Notes: generated by a model from the letters alone, not told the origin. Positions 44,703-55,282 are shown, counted from the first letter of the stretch. The stretch is 64,000 nucleotides of DNA from Oscillospiraceae bacterium (GCA_900176545.1 FWXP01000003.1:248001-312000); one strand, 5' to 3'. Numbers and translations: made by a program.

Positions 44703-44767
44703 TGAGAATTATTCTCAAATACGTTGACAGAATCAATCCATTGTGTTAAAAATGAGAACGGTTCTCA
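44703..44767 (+). promoter_or_regulatory. znuA promoter between two perfect Fur-family (Zur-like) boxes
   Basis: TGAGAATTATTCTCA (44703-44717) and TGAGAACGGTTCTCA (44753-44767) are perfect 7-1-7 palindromes, 50 bp apart (about five helix turns). The promoter TTGACA (44724-44729)-17-TAAAAA (44747-44752) lies exactly between them. Bound repressors on both sides would shut it off; zinc-loaded Zur is the likely one given the downstream gene. Confidence 0.9.
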
Positions 44768-44808
44768 AAAGTGAACCCGGTAAAACAAAAATGTTTTGGA
44801 GGATAAAT

Positions 44809-46350
44809 ATGAAAAAGACGGTTTCAGGTATCCTGGCAGTGTCATTACTGGCTGCGGCACTTGCAGGCTGTAATGCAACGACAGACAATCCGGTCGACAG
44901 CTTGATCTCTGAATCACAGGCGGCAGATGCTTCGATACAGACAACAGATGACGGTAAGATCAGCATCGTAACTACGATCTTCCCGGAATATGACTGGGTA
45001 ATGAATATCCTTGGCGATAAGGCTTCAAATTTTGATGTTAAGCTTCTTGTTGACAGCGGTGTGGATCTTCACAGTTACAACCCTTCAGTAGAGGATATCG
45101 CTGCTATCACGGATAGTGATCTCTTCGTATATGTAGGCGGTGAGTCGGATGAGTGGGTAGAAGATCTTATCGCGAACAACGCAGGTCTTAATACGGTTAA
45201 TCTCCTTGAAGCACTCGGAGATTCGGTCTACGAAGAAGAGGAAGTCGAGGGGATGGAAGAACACCATCATGATCATGAGGAGATCGAAGAGGAAGATATC
45301 GAAGACAGGTCCCTTTCCGAGTTTGAAGGAAGCTGGCAAAGTCTTGAACCTCTTCTTAGCGCAGGTGAGCTTGATGAATATGTGGAACACCGAGCCGAAG
45401 AGAATGAGCAGGATGAGGCAGATGCTCGAAGTGAGCTTGAAGCAAAGTGGGCATGTGAAGCCGTACAGATCGATATTGAAGGCGATGAGATCACGTTCAC
45501 ATATGCTGACGGTACGACTGTATCCGGTGAATATACATACGCAGGTTATGTCCCCGTATATGCAGATGACGGTGATATCACAGGCGTAAGGTATCAGTTC
45601 GAGACAGATTCCGATGAAGCTCCCCGATATGTACAGATCAACGACCACGGTCATGAGCCTTCCGATGAGGTTGCACACTTCCACATCTACTTTGGTGATG
45701 AGAGCTTTGATGCCCTTATGAATTCTTCTTCAAATCCTTACTTCGTTGATGCTTCATTAACAGGGGAGGAAGTACAGGCAAGTCTTCTTGAGGGACACGG
45801 TCACGAAGAAGTCGAGTATGACGAGCACGTGTGGCTTTCTTTGAAGAACGCTGAGGTTCTCTGCGAAGCTATCACAGATGAGATCTGTGCCATGGATCCT
45901 GATAATGCCGATACATACACCGCCAACATGGAAGCTTATGCTGCGCAGCTTGAAGCATTGGATGCACAATATGAGGAAGTATGTTCATCAGCCACAAGGG
46001 ATACACTTCTCTTTGCCGACAGATTCCCTTTCCGATACTTGGTAGAGGATTACGGACTTACTTACTATGCAGCCTTCTCAGGATGTTCTGCCGAGAGTGA
46101 AGCAAGCTTTGATACGATAATATTCCTCGCGGATAAAGTTAATGAACTCGATCTCGATGTCATCCTCATCATCGAGAACGGCAACGAGGATATTGCTGAA
46201 TCTGTCAGGAATACATCCGAAGATGCAGATCAGGAGATACTGGTCATGGATTCCATGCAGTCGGTAACGTCTGCCGATATAGAGGCCGGAGCTTCCTACC
46301 TTAACATCATGACATCTAATCTTGATGTCCTTGCTCAGGCTCTTGCCTGA
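44809..46350 (+). CDS. Zinc-binding lipoprotein: ZnuA/AdcA with internal ZinT domain
   Basis: A 513-residue zinc-uptake lipoprotein: lipobox LAGC at Cys 21, ZnuA N-lobe with His 88 (SGVDLHSYNPS), a His/Glu-rich stretch (EEHHHDHEEIEEED, 150-163), a ZinT domain (about 167-325, with NDHGHEPSDEVAHFHIYFG ligands), then the ZnuA second half from YDEHVWLSLKNA (His 340). AdcA has ZinT at the C-terminus; here it replaces the His-rich loop. The third ZnuA His is not obvious: FADRFPFRYLVEDYG has Asp/Arg there. No znuB or znuC follows. Confidence 0.9.
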   Translation: MKKTVSGILAVSLLAAALAGCNATTDNPVDSLISESQAADASIQTTDDGKISIVTTIFPEYDWVMNILGDKASNFDVKLLVDSGVDLHSYNPSVEDIAAITDSDLFVYVGGESDEWVEDLIANNAGLNTVNLLEALGDSVYEEEEVEGMEEHHHDHEEIEEEDIEDRSLSEFEGSWQSLEPLLSAGELDEYVEHRAEENEQDEADARSELEAKWACEAVQIDIEGDEITFTYADGTTVSGEYTYAGYVPVYADDGDITGVRYQFETDSDEAPRYVQINDHGHEPSDEVAHFHIYFGDESFDALMNSSSNPYFVDASLTGEEVQASLLEGHGHEEVEYDEHVWLSLKNAEVLCEAITDEICAMDPDNADTYTANMEAYAAQLEALDAQYEEVCSSATRDTLLFADRFPFRYLVEDYGLTYYAAFSGCSAESEASFDTIIFLADKVNELDLDVILIIENGNEDIAESVRNTSEDADQEILVMDSMQSVTSADIEAGASYLNIMTSNLDVLAQALA

Positions 46351-46378
46351 TCTGCCGTCATAGTTTAACTCCTTAATG

Positions 46379-46408
46379 ACCGCACACTTTGATATTGAAG
46401 TGTGCGGT
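46379..46408. terminator. Bidirectional terminator hairpin between znuA and GGDEF genes
   Basis: ACCGCACACTT (46379-46389) pairs with AAGTGTGCGGT (46398-46408), 11 perfect bp, between convergent genes. Confidence 0.75.
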
Positions 46409-46438
46409 TATCTCATATAAAGAAAAAGAGTTTTAAGA

Positions 46439-48274
46439 TCATTCGCGAGCCATCTTTTTGGACTTTTTCTGACGATACATGGCTTTATCAGCCTTGTTCA
46501 TACAATCCATGAGGTTGCTCCAGGATGTAACGGTACAAGCTCCCAGACTCGTGCTTAATGTATATGGTAATCTGCCTGATGCATTAATGTTCTTGATGTT
46601 ATTCCTTACATTGCGGATAAATCTTCCGGCTCTTTTACGGTCGGTGGTATCAAGGATCGCGGTAAACTCGTCGCCGCCCATCCTCGCTACGAACTCGTTG
46701 CCGCTAAGTGCATTAGAAATGCAATCAGCGAGAGTCTTTATTGCTTCGTCGCCTGCAAGATGTCCGAACGTGTCGTTGATATATTTAAGTTTGTCCATAT
46801 CTAGAGAGATGATGGTAAGTTCGTGAACAGGCATTCCGTCAGGACCGAACTTCTCCGAGATCTTCTTCTCGAAACCTCTGCGGTTAAGGATGCCGGTAAG
46901 AGGATCCTTTATATAAAGGCTTATTACGTCGGATATGCCGAAGAGCTTCTCATATAGTTCAAGCTTGTTGATGCACTGGCCTATCTGAGTCAACAAGAAT
47001 TCCGTCTTGAAATCGATAAAATCATGATATCGGGTATCGACAACGAATATCGCATATCCGTATACTTCGTTCTTGTAAGATAACGGGAAGCCGATATGCA
47101 TACCTGAATCTTCGTCTATATAACCTTCAGGCAAGATCCTGTCGCGGTCAAATAAGATCTTGTCGCGAATTATATCGCCTTTGTCGGTGAAGTGACCGCT
47201 TAATTCATGGCCGTTCTCCTTATATCTGCACAGGAAGCAGGAGGTTATGCTCGGTATCGCCTTAAACTGTTCAAGCGATATGTTAAGCAGATCTTTCATG
47301 GTGAGAGCACCGTCGAATAATGCGCTTAATACTACGTATTCACGTCCGGCGTCCATTGCTGCGGAAGCATTGGCGGTCATGGTACAAAGGGTCTTATATA
47401 CATCTCGCTCGCCGATAGGATCACCGGTGCTCTCTCTTGTGATTATATTGGCAGGAACGTGAATAAAATGATCTATGTCCTTGCCCTCTTTAAGGTCGAT
47501 TATTGCATTGATAGCGGCGTCAACAAAGTCGGACTTTGCGATCTCTATCGTAGTTAATGAAGGAATATGGTTCTCGCCTTCGAAAGTGTTATCTATTCCG
47601 CTTATAAGCGTATCTCCGGGGATGGAATAACCTCTCTTTACCAGTTCGTCGCAAAGGGCGATAGCTTCGTAGTCGTTAGAACATATGATAGCTTCGGGCA
47701 GGGTGCCGTCAGGCTTTATAAAGTGATCTGCAGTCTCAACGGCCTGGGTTATCCAGTAGTTGCCGTGGAAGACAAGATCATCTGATGTCTCGTATCCTGC
47801 TTCCGCCATGGCGTCCTTGAAGCCGTCCCAGCGCTCGTAAGAGTCAGGCATTGCAAGATTACCGGTAACGAATCCGATATCAGAAGAGTGACATTTGCCG
47901 ATAACGTAAGATGCGATATCGTGCATCATCTTTCTGTTATCGGGTAATACCTGATATGTGCCGGGAAGTCCGGATCTTATGCAGACAAGCGGAGGGGCAT
48001 CTTCGGAACCCTCGATCTCTTCTATAAGATCCTTGGCCATACCTTCGTGAACGAGAGTATCGTAGCAGACGATTATACCGTCGTAGGAAGAAAGGTTCGG
48101 AAGAGACAATATGCTCTTTAATCCGATGACGTGCAAAGGATTGGTCGAAGGAACAGAGCAAGTTCCGAACACATCTATACGATACCCTTTCTCAAGGGCA
48201 TATCCATCCAGATGTCTTAATATCGCCAGGGCAAAATCCCTGTACATATCACCGATAAATACACAAAGTCTCAT
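46439..48274 (-). CDS. Diguanylate cyclase with LacI/periplasmic-binding-type sensor
   Basis: A 611-residue cytoplasmic protein. Residues about 1-275 follow the LacI-type sugar-binding fold (VFIGDMYRDFALAIL, DNRKMMHDIASYVI, EAIICSNDYEAIALCDELV, SLTTIEIAKSDFVDAAINAI) but without a DNA-binding head; a middle region follows; residues about 445-605 form a GGDEF domain (LTGILNRRGFEKK, DMDKLKYINDTFGH, ARMGGDEF). The intact GGDEF motif predicts cyclic-di-GMP synthesis, so a small ligand may control it. No signal peptide or TM segment is seen. Confidence 0.9.
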   Translation of the reverse strand: MRLCVFIGDMYRDFALAILRHLDGYALEKGYRIDVFGTCSVPSTNPLHVIGLKSILSLPNLSSYDGIIVCYDTLVHEGMAKDLIEEIEGSEDAPPLVCIRSGLPGTYQVLPDNRKMMHDIASYVIGKCHSSDIGFVTGNLAMPDSYERWDGFKDAMAEAGYETSDDLVFHGNYWITQAVETADHFIKPDGTLPEAIICSNDYEAIALCDELVKRGYSIPGDTLISGIDNTFEGENHIPSLTTIEIAKSDFVDAAINAIIDLKEGKDIDHFIHVPANIITRESTGDPIGERDVYKTLCTMTANASAAMDAGREYVVLSALFDGALTMKDLLNISLEQFKAIPSITSCFLCRYKENGHELSGHFTDKGDIIRDKILFDRDRILPEGYIDEDSGMHIGFPLSYKNEVYGYAIFVVDTRYHDFIDFKTEFLLTQIGQCINKLELYEKLFGISDVISLYIKDPLTGILNRRGFEKKISEKFGPDGMPVHELTIISLDMDKLKYINDTFGHLAGDEAIKTLADCISNALSGNEFVARMGGDEFTAILDTTDRKRAGRFIRNVRNNIKNINASGRLPYTLSTSLGACTVTSWSNLMDCMNKADKAMYRQKKSKKMARE

Positions 48275-48451
48275 GTTGATATTATATAATTACGGAAAGG
48301 ATCTTTTGTGAATATTATGTGTATCAGAATTAAATGAATGGTCAACAGATGCTAAGCGCGACAGATAAGCGGTATAAACACAGGTAAATATGATAAATAT
48401 TTATCTTTATGCTCTCGGATAAGATGTGTTGCTATAGACAAATATGAGTTA

Positions 48452-48480
48452 TTTACAAATCAATAGTGCAATGATAATAT
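48452..48480 (+). promoter_or_regulatory. trp operon promoter
   Basis: TTTACA (48452-48457), 17-bp spacer, TAATAT (48475-48480), directly upstream of the T-box leader. Confidence 0.65.
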
Positions 48481-48500
48481 GCACATGATAAACCAAACCG

Positions 48501-48762
48501 TTGACGCGGAGATAAAGGTGATCATGATCCCACAGAGAGCCGGCGATGCTGAGAATCCGGCGGAAGACTAGTCATCAAATGGACCGCTGAGGGTGCAGTC
48601 AAATGCGATATAGCAAAGTATTCTGCAACGCGAGGGCATGCGTTACTTGCCGGGGATATGATAGTATCCTGCTAAGTGCACGACATTTGTCGTGAATCAA
48701 GGTGGCACCGCGAATCATTTCGTCCTTGACAGAAACATCAGTTGTTCTGTTGAGGATTTTTT
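48501..48762 (+). ncRNA. Tryptophan T-box leader
   Basis: The conserved T-box string AAGGTGGCACCGCG is at 48699-48712. Stem I closes GCGG (48506-48509) with CCGC (48584-48587) and carries AGAGAGC at 48534-48540 and, before its 3' arm, the specifier TGG (48580-48582), the Trp codon. Terminator: 48723-48734 with 48745-48756, 12 bp, then TTTTTT. The antiterminator CAAGG (48698-48702) with CCTTG (48724-48728) uses the same strand. Uncharged tRNA-Trp should turn on the trp operon. Confidence 0.93.
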
Positions 48763-48796
48763 GTTTCCTCCGGAACATAAAAAGGAGGCAAACATC

Positions 48797-50263
48797 ATGA
48801 AGATCTTACCTGAACTTTCCAAGGTTAAGACACTCGCTTCGGAAGGGAAGTACGATATCATCCCCGTAAGCTGCGAGATCCTTTCCGACATCAGGACTCC
48901 CATCGAGACGATGAAGATCCTGAAGAACATCTCTACTCATTGCTATATGCTCGAGTCAGTAGCCGAGAATGAGCGCTGGGGCAGGTATACTTTCTTAGGT
49001 TTTGACCCTAAGATCTCCGTTACTGTCAATGACGGCAAGATGAAGATAGGTGATGTCAGCATCGAGACAGATGATCCCAATAAGTACCTTCGCCAGATCT
49101 TGAGCGAATACAGGAGCCCCAGGTTCTCATACCTTCCTCCGTTCACAGGCGGACTCGTAGGTTATTTCTCTTATGATTATCTCTGCTACAGCGAGCCTAC
49201 CGCTAAGGTCAAGACAGTTGACGAGGAGGGCTTCAAGGACATAGACCTTATGCTCTTCGACAAGGTCATAGCTTTCGATAACTACGCACAGAAGATCGTG
49301 ATCATCGCCAATATGTACTTGAAGGACGGTGAGGTCGGATATAACAGAGCTGTTATGGAGATCGAGAGGATAAGAGATCTTATCGTTAACGGCAAGCCAG
49401 ACGGCGAGCATAAGGGAAAACTTCTTGAAGAGCCTAAGCCTCTTTTCGACAAGGAGACTTTCTGCGATATGGTACAGAAGGCAAGAAAGTATATCTATGA
49501 AGGTGATATCTTCCAGATCGTTCTCTCCAACAGATTGAGCGCAAAGTTCGAAGGATCCCTTCTTGATACATACAGATATTTAAGGACCATCAATCCTTCA
49601 CCTTATATGTTCTACTTCTCCGGTACTGACGTAGAGGTAGCAGGCGCATCTCCCGAGACCCTGGTCAACCTCAAGGACGGTGTCCTTCACACATTCCCCT
49701 TAGCAGGTACAAGACCAAGAGGAAGAACGGAAGCAGAGGATGAAGCTCTCGAGAGAGATCTTCTTCGCGACGAGAAGGAACTTGCAGAGCACAATATGCT
49801 CGTAGATCTCGGTCGAAATGATCTTGGAAAGATAAGTAAGTTCGGTTCCGTAGAAGTCGAGAAGCTTCACTCCATTGAGAGATTCTCACACGTTATGCAT
49901 ATCGGATCTACCGTAAGAGGTAAGATAAGGCCCGACAAGGATGCACTTGATGCAATAGAGGCAGTACTTCCCGCAGGTACATTGTCAGGTGCTCCCAAGA
50001 TCAGGGCATGCCAGCTCATAGGTGAACTTGAGAACAACAAGAGAGGCATCTACGGCGGTGCCATCGGATATATCGATTTCTCCGGCAACATGGATACATG
50101 TATCGCTATAAGGATCGCTTATAAGAAGAACGGCAAGGTATTTGTTCGAAGCGGTGCAGGAATCGTATATGATTCCGTTCCCGAGAAGGAATACGAGGAA
50201 ACTCTTAATAAGGCAAGAGCAGTCATCAATGCTCTCAAGGCAGCACAGGAGGATGAGGCATGA
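48797..50263 (+). CDS. trpE: Anthranilate synthase component I
   Basis: A 488-residue chorismate-binding enzyme with the tryptophan feedback motif near LLES in SHCYMLESVAENERWGRY, DIFQIVLSNRL, NPSPYMFY, PLAGTRPRG, DLGRNDLGK and the C-terminal RSGAGIVYDS. ATG 48797 follows AAAGGAGG. Makes anthranilate from chorismate with the TrpG amidotransferase, whose start overlaps this stop by 4 bp. Confidence 0.97.
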   Translation: MKILPELSKVKTLASEGKYDIIPVSCEILSDIRTPIETMKILKNISTHCYMLESVAENERWGRYTFLGFDPKISVTVNDGKMKIGDVSIETDDPNKYLRQILSEYRSPRFSYLPPFTGGLVGYFSYDYLCYSEPTAKVKTVDEEGFKDIDLMLFDKVIAFDNYAQKIVIIANMYLKDGEVGYNRAVMEIERIRDLIVNGKPDGEHKGKLLEEPKPLFDKETFCDMVQKARKYIYEGDIFQIVLSNRLSAKFEGSLLDTYRYLRTINPSPYMFYFSGTDVEVAGASPETLVNLKDGVLHTFPLAGTRPRGRTEAEDEALERDLLRDEKELAEHNMLVDLGRNDLGKISKFGSVEVEKLHSIERFSHVMHIGSTVRGKIRPDKDALDAIEAVLPAGTLSGAPKIRACQLIGELENNKRGIYGGAIGYIDFSGNMDTCIAIRIAYKKNGKVFVRSGAGIVYDSVPEKEYEETLNKARAVINALKAAQEDEA

Positions 50264-50826
50264 TCTTACTTATAGATAATTACGACAGCTTCTCCTATAA
50301 CCTCTATCAGTTTATAGGAGCTATAACTGAAGATATCAAAGTCATAAGAAATGACGAGATGACCGTAAAGGAGATAGAAGCACTGAATCCCTCAAGGATA
50401 GTCCTTTCACCCGGTCCAGGAAGACCCGAGAATGCAGGCGTCATCGTAGATGTCATAAAGGAGCTCAAGGGCAAGATACCGATCCTCGGTGTGTGCCTGG
50501 GACATCAGGCGATATCCATGGCATTCGGAGCAACTGTAACTTACGCACCCAAGCTCATGCACGGTAAGCAGTCCGAGGTTACGATCGATACTGAAGACAG
50601 GCTCTTCAAGGGGCTTCCCGAGAAGATAAAGGTAGCAAGGTACCATTCACTTATCGCCGATAAGGATACGATCCCCGATTGCCTCAAGGTGACGGCAGTG
50701 ACCAAGGAAGGCGAAGTAATGGCGGTATCACATAAGGAATATCCTGTATACGGAGTACAGTTCCATCCGGAATCCATAATGACACCTGAAGGCATGACGA
50801 TACTTAAGAACTTTATAAAGGAGTGA
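50260..50826 (+). CDS. trpG: Anthranilate synthase component II (glutamine amidotransferase)
   Basis: The 188-residue class I amidotransferase provides ammonia to TrpE: oxyanion motif [11 protein letters not shown], nucleophile elbow GVCLGHQAI (Cys), and the VQFHPES His-Glu pair. It is a free-standing protein, not fused to TrpD. It may also serve aminodeoxychorismate synthesis, as in Bacillus PabA/TrpG. Confidence 0.96.
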   Translation: MILLIDNYDSFSYNLYQFIGAITEDIKVIRNDEMTVKEIEALNPSRIVLSPGPGRPENAGVIVDVIKELKGKIPILGVCLGHQAISMAFGATVTYAPKLMHGKQSEVTIDTEDRLFKGLPEKIKVARYHSLIADKDTIPDCLKVTAVTKEGEVMAVSHKEYPVYGVQFHPESIMTPEGMTILKNFIKE

Positions 50827-50833
50827 CACGAAG

Positions 50834-51856
50834 ATGATCAAGGAAGCAATAGTTAAGATAGTTAATAAGGAAGACCTTACTTACGATGAGGCATATACCG
50901 TAATGAACGAGATCATGAGCGGTGAGACTACTCCCACTCAGAATGCGGCTTTCCTCGCGGCTCTTTCCACAAAGAGCGCTAAGGCTGAGACGACAGACGA
51001 GATCGCAGGCTGCGCTAAGGCCATGAGAGATCATGCTACTAAGGTCGAGACCGGAATGGATGTGCTTGAGATCGTAGGAACAGGCGGAGACGGAGCTCAG
51101 AGCTTTAATATCTCTACAGTATCCGCTCTTGTCTGCGCAGCAGGCGGCGTAAAGGTTGCTAAGCACGGTAACAGAGCAGCATCTTCCAAGTGCGGTACTG
51201 CTGACTGCCTCGAGGCATTGGGCGTTAATATCGAGCAGAGCCCCGAGATGTGCGTAAAGCTCTTAAAGGAAGTAGGCATGTGCTTCTTCTTCGCTCAGAA
51301 GTATCACACATCCATGAAGTATGTAGGATCTATCCGTAAGGAGCTCGGATTCAGGACAGTATTTAATATCTTGGGCCCTCTTACTAATCCGGCTGTACCT
51401 TCCATGCAGCTCCTGGGAGTTTACGATGAGTATCTTATCGAGCCCCTTGCACGAGTTCTTATGTCCCTTGGCGTAAAGAGAGGTATGGTCGTCTACGGAA
51501 CAGATAAGCTCGATGAGATCTCCCTCAGCGCTCCTACAAGAGTATGCGAGTTCAAGGGCGGCTGGTATAAGGTATATACCATCGAGCCCGAGATGTTCGA
51601 TATGGAGAAGTGCACCAAGGATGACTTGAAGGGCGGAGACCCTGCCGAGAATGCACAGATCGTAAGAGATCTTCTTGACGGTCAGAAGGGACATAAGAGA
51701 AATACGGTCCTTCTTAATGCAGGTGCAGGTCTTTATATCGCAGGTAAGGCTGATTCCTTCGAGGACGGCGTTAAGCTCGCAGGCGAGCTCCTTGATTCCG
51801 GTAAGGTTAAGGAGACCCTCGAGAAGTTCATCAAGATAAGTAACGAGGAGATCTGA
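50834..51856 (+). CDS. trpD: Anthranilate phosphoribosyltransferase
   Basis: The 340-residue enzyme joins anthranilate and PRPP. Motifs: [17 protein letters not shown] (PRPP and metal loop), [21 protein letters not shown], and [14 protein letters not shown]. It is preceded by AAAGGAGTGAC, 7 bp after trpG. Confidence 0.97.
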   Translation: MIKEAIVKIVNKEDLTYDEAYTVMNEIMSGETTPTQNAAFLAALSTKSAKAETTDEIAGCAKAMRDHATKVETGMDVLEIVGTGGDGAQSFNISTVSALVCAAGGVKVAKHGNRAASSKCGTADCLEALGVNIEQSPEMCVKLLKEVGMCFFFAQKYHTSMKYVGSIRKELGFRTVFNILGPLTNPAVPSMQLLGVYDEYLIEPLARVLMSLGVKRGMVVYGTDKLDEISLSAPTRVCEFKGGWYKVYTIEPEMFDMEKCTKDDLKGGDPAENAQIVRDLLDGQKGHKRNTVLLNAGAGLYIAGKADSFEDGVKLAGELLDSGKVKETLEKFIKISNEEI

Positions 51857-51860
51857 TCAC

Positions 51861-52643
51861 ATGACGATCCTGGACGAACTCGCAGCATATGCTCGCCTGA
51901 GAACGGAAGAGAATAAGAAGAGGATATCCCTTGCTGACATCCGCTCAAAGGCAGAGAGCCTTCCTTCATCGGAGTTCTCTTTCGAGAAGGCACTTGCCCG
52001 TGACGGTATGTCCTTTATATGCGAGTGCAAGAAAGCTTCTCCCAGTAAAGGTCTTATCGCAGAGGATTTCCCTTATCTTCAGATCGCCAAGGACTACGAG
52101 AAGGCGGGAGCAGACTGCATTTCGGTGCTTACCGAGCCCAAGTGGTTCTTAGGTTCCGATGAGTACTTAAGGGAGATAGCTTCCTCCGTGAAGATCCCCT
52201 GCATCCGCAAGGACTTTACAGTAGATGAGTACATGATCTACGAGGCTAAGGTCCTGGGTGCATCTGCAGTGCTCCTTATCTGCTCTTTACTTTCTACATC
52301 GCAGATAAAGGAATATATCGGTATCTGCGACAGTATGGGACTTTCTGCCATAGTAGAGACCCATAACGAAGATGAGATCGGAATGGCACTTGATGCAGGT
52401 GCGAGGATAGTAGGCGTCAATAACCGTAACCTCAAGGACTTTACTGTAGATACGGGTAACAGTGCCAATCTTAGAAAACTGGTTCCTTCGGACATTATCT
52501 TCGTTGCCGAGAGCGGTATAAAGACCCATGATGACGTTGCCGCACTTAAGGCTATAGGCGCAGATGCGGTGCTCGTAGGAGAGACCTTGATGAGAGCTCA
52601 TGACAAGAAAGCTATGCTCGAACTTCTTAAAGGTGACTTATGA
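51861..52643 (+). CDS. trpC: Indole-3-glycerol phosphate synthase
   Basis: A 260-residue TIM barrel: FICECKKASPSKGLI (catalytic Lys), SVLTEPKWFLGS, PCIRKDFTVDEYMI, IVGVNNRNLKDF and VAESGIKTHDD. Closes the indole ring of CdRP. Overlaps the trpF start by 4 bp. Confidence 0.97.
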   Translation: MTILDELAAYARLRTEENKKRISLADIRSKAESLPSSEFSFEKALARDGMSFICECKKASPSKGLIAEDFPYLQIAKDYEKAGADCISVLTEPKWFLGSDEYLREIASSVKIPCIRKDFTVDEYMIYEAKVLGASAVLLICSLLSTSQIKEYIGICDSMGLSAIVETHNEDEIGMALDAGARIVGVNNRNLKDFTVDTGNSANLRKLVPSDIIFVAESGIKTHDDVAALKAIGADAVLVGETLMRAHDKKAMLELLKGDL

Positions 52644-53239
52644 TCATTAAGTTCTGTGGCATTCGAAGGATAGAAGACGTTAGGGCAGTTAATAAGACGC
52701 ACCCCGACCTGGCAGGATTTATCCTGGTCAAGGGAAGGAAACGCTATATCTCTCCCGAGAAGGTATGTGAGCTCAAAAGATCGCTAGATCCTTCCATAAA
52801 GGCAGTAGGTGTCTTCATAGATGAGGATATAGATGAAGTAAGAAGGCTCCTTAACGAAGGGATCATAGACATAGCCCAGCTTCACGGCAATGAGCCGGAC
52901 GAATATATAAGAGAACTCAAGTCTTCTACAGGTGCCACTGTTATAAAGGCCATCGGTATTCGCGATGCAGACGATGTCAGAAGAGCCGAGGCTTCTCCCG
53001 CAGATCTCGTTATAGTAGATTCACCGGGAGGCGGCACGGGAAGTACCTTCGACTGGGATCTCTTGCAAAAGATAGAAAGACCATATATCCTTGCAGGCGG
53101 TATCAATACGGACAATATCACCGAAGCCGTTGAGAGGCTGCACCCTTACGGAGTAGACGTAAGTTCGGGCATAGAGACGGACGGCTTTAAGGATGAAGAT
53201 AAGATGAAGGCCTTTATGGCGCTTATAAAGAAAGGATGA
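52640..53239 (+). CDS. trpF: Phosphoribosylanthranilate isomerase
   Basis: A 199-residue TIM barrel with the catalytic Cys of [38 protein letters not shown] and [13 protein letters not shown] then [12 protein letters not shown]. Note LVKGRKR where most TrpF have FAPKSPR. Separate gene, coupled with trpC and trpB. Confidence 0.95.
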   Translation: MIIKFCGIRRIEDVRAVNKTHPDLAGFILVKGRKRYISPEKVCELKRSLDPSIKAVGVFIDEDIDEVRRLLNEGIIDIAQLHGNEPDEYIRELKSSTGATVIKAIGIRDADDVRRAEASPADLVIVDSPGGGTGSTFDWDLLQKIERPYILAGGINTDNITEAVERLHPYGVDVSSGIETDGFKDEDKMKAFMALIKKG

Positions 53240-53244
53240 ATAAA

Positions 53245-54432
53245 GTGAAGAAAGAAGGAAGATTCGGAATTCACGGCGGACAGTATATCCCCGAGACACT
53301 TATGAATGCCGTTAATGAACTTACGGCAGCATACGAACACTATAAGAACGATCCTGAGTTCAACAGGGAGCTTCAGGAACTCTTCAACGAATATGCCAAC
53401 AGGCCTTCAAGGCTCTACTTCGCCAAGAAGATGACCGAGGACTTAGGCGGCGCTAAGATCTACCTTAAAAGAGAGGATCTTAATCACACAGGTGCACATA
53501 AGGTCAATAACGTATTAGGTCAGGCGCTCCTTGCTAAGAAGATGGGCAAGACAAGGCTCATAGCAGAGACCGGTGCAGGTCAGCACGGTGTTGCTACAGC
53601 TACCGCAGCAGCTCTCATGGGTATGGAGTGCGTAGTCTTCATGGGTGAAGAGGATACCAAGAGACAGGCTCTTAACGTATACAGGATGAGACTTCTCGGA
53701 GCTGAGGTCATTCCCGTTAAGACCGGTACGGCAACTCTCAAGGATGCCGTATCCGAGGCAATGAGAGAATGGACCAACAGAGTATCAGATACTCACTACT
53801 GCTTGGGTTCCGTTATGGGCCCTCATCCTTTCCCTACGATAGTCCGCGATTTCCAGGCTGTTATCTCCAAGGAGATAAAGCAGCAGATCCTGGAGAAGGA
53901 GGGAAGGCTTCCTGATGTCGTAATGGCATGCGTCGGAGGCGGTTCCAATGCTATCGGTACTTTCTACCACTTTATCGAGGATAAGGATGTTCAGCTCATC
54001 GGCTGCGAAGCTGCTGGAAGAGGTGTAGATACATTTGAGACTGCGGCTACTATCGCTACCGGCAAGCTTGGTATCTTCCACGGCATGAAGTCCTATTTCT
54101 GCCAGGATGAGTACGGCCAGATAGCTCCCGTCTATTCCATCTCCGCAGGTCTTGATTATCCGGGTATCGGTCCCGAGCATGCTCATCTTCACGACATCGG
54201 CAGAGCTTCTTATGTCTCCGTTACAGATGACGAAGCAGTCAATGCTTTCGAGTATCTTTCCAGGACAGAGGGAATAATCCCCGCTATCGAGTCTTCACAT
54301 GCAGTTGCTCATGCACTGAAGATCGCACCGACGATGGATAAGGATAAGATCATCGTTATCACCATCTCAGGTAGAGGCGATAAGGATTGTGCGGCTATCG
54401 CAAGATACAGAGGAGAGAATATCTATGAGTAA
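53245..54432 (+). CDS. trpB: Tryptophan synthase beta chain
   Basis: This PLP enzyme joins indole and serine. The roughly 395-residue chain has [13 protein letters not shown], the PLP Lys in [25 protein letters not shown], and the [10 protein letters not shown] phosphate loop. GTG 53245 is preferred because AAAGGA then has an eight-base spacer; the ATG at 53236 overlapping the trpF stop is the alternative. TrpB1 (standard) type, next to trpA. Confidence 0.96.
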   Translation: MKKEGRFGIHGGQYIPETLMNAVNELTAAYEHYKNDPEFNRELQELFNEYANRPSRLYFAKKMTEDLGGAKIYLKREDLNHTGAHKVNNVLGQALLAKKMGKTRLIAETGAGQHGVATATAAALMGMECVVFMGEEDTKRQALNVYRMRLLGAEVIPVKTGTATLKDAVSEAMREWTNRVSDTHYCLGSVMGPHPFPTIVRDFQAVISKEIKQQILEKEGRLPDVVMACVGGGSNAIGTFYHFIEDKDVQLIGCEAAGRGVDTFETAATIATGKLGIFHGMKSYFCQDEYGQIAPVYSISAGLDYPGIGPEHAHLHDIGRASYVSVTDDEAVNAFEYLSRTEGIIPAIESSHAVAHALKIAPTMDKDKIIVITISGRGDKDCAAIARYRGENIYE

Positions 54433-55201
54433 TATAAAGAATGCATTTGCAGGCGGTAAGGCTTTTATTCCTTTCATTACCTGCGGCGATCCCGATATCG
54501 ATACAACATATAAAGTAGTGATAGAAGCAGTCAATAACGGAGCTGATCTTATAGAGCTCGGTATCCCTTTCTCTGATCCGACGGCAGAAGGTCCCGTTAT
54601 CCAGGAAGCCAATATCAGGGCTCTCTCGGGAGGAATCACTACGGATAAGGTATTTGACCTTGTCCGTAAGCTCCGTGAGACAGTTACGATACCTCTTGTC
54701 TTCATGACTTATGCCAATGTCGTATTCTCATACGGCGCAGACAGGTTCATCAGGACATGCAGCGAGGTCGGTATCGACGGACTTATAATCCCCGATATCC
54801 CTTATGAAGAGAAGGAGGAGTTTACACCTTACTGCGATAAGTACGATGTCGACCTTATCTCCATGATAGCTCCCACATCAGAGGATCGTATCGCTAAGAT
54901 CGCTAAGGAAGCAAAAGGATTTATCTATGTAGTATCCAGTATGGGTGTTACGGGAACCAGATCTTCTTTCTCCAACGATCTTTCTCATATCACCGAGAAG
55001 ATAAGAGAAGTAACTGATGTTCCCTGTGCCATCGGATTCGGTATCTCCAATCCCGAGCAGGCCGAGAAGATGGCTTCTATCTCAGACGGTGCCATCGTAG
55101 GATCTGCGATCATAAAGATACTTGCACAATACGGTAAGGATGCACCTTCCAAGGTCGGTGAATTCGTAAAGTCCATGAAGGATGCCGTAAGGAAGGCTTA
55201 A
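54425..55201 (+). CDS. trpA: Tryptophan synthase alpha chain
   Basis: The 258-residue TIM barrel cleaves indole-3-glycerol phosphate: [31 protein letters not shown] (catalytic Glu and Asp region), [28 protein letters not shown], and [14 protein letters not shown] 54425 overlaps the trpB stop by 8 bp; the longer frame upstream lies inside trpB. Last gene of the trp operon. Confidence 0.97.
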   Translation: MSNIKNAFAGGKAFIPFITCGDPDIDTTYKVVIEAVNNGADLIELGIPFSDPTAEGPVIQEANIRALSGGITTDKVFDLVRKLRETVTIPLVFMTYANVVFSYGADRFIRTCSEVGIDGLIIPDIPYEEKEEFTPYCDKYDVDLISMIAPTSEDRIAKIAKEAKGFIYVVSSMGVTGTRSSFSNDLSHITEKIREVTDVPCAIGFGISNPEQAEKMASISDGAIVGSAIIKILAQYGKDAPSKVGEFVKSMKDAVRKA

Positions 55202-55282
55202 AAGGAAACGATACTGTAATCCAAGGTATTCCTACTAATGCTATAATCTATTATGTATGAATATCTAAGGAGGGGATCATCC

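Noticed and set aside
48692-48796. trpE start at 48692
   Set aside because: This part is the T-box and terminator of the leader RNA; ATG 48797 has AAAGGAGG.
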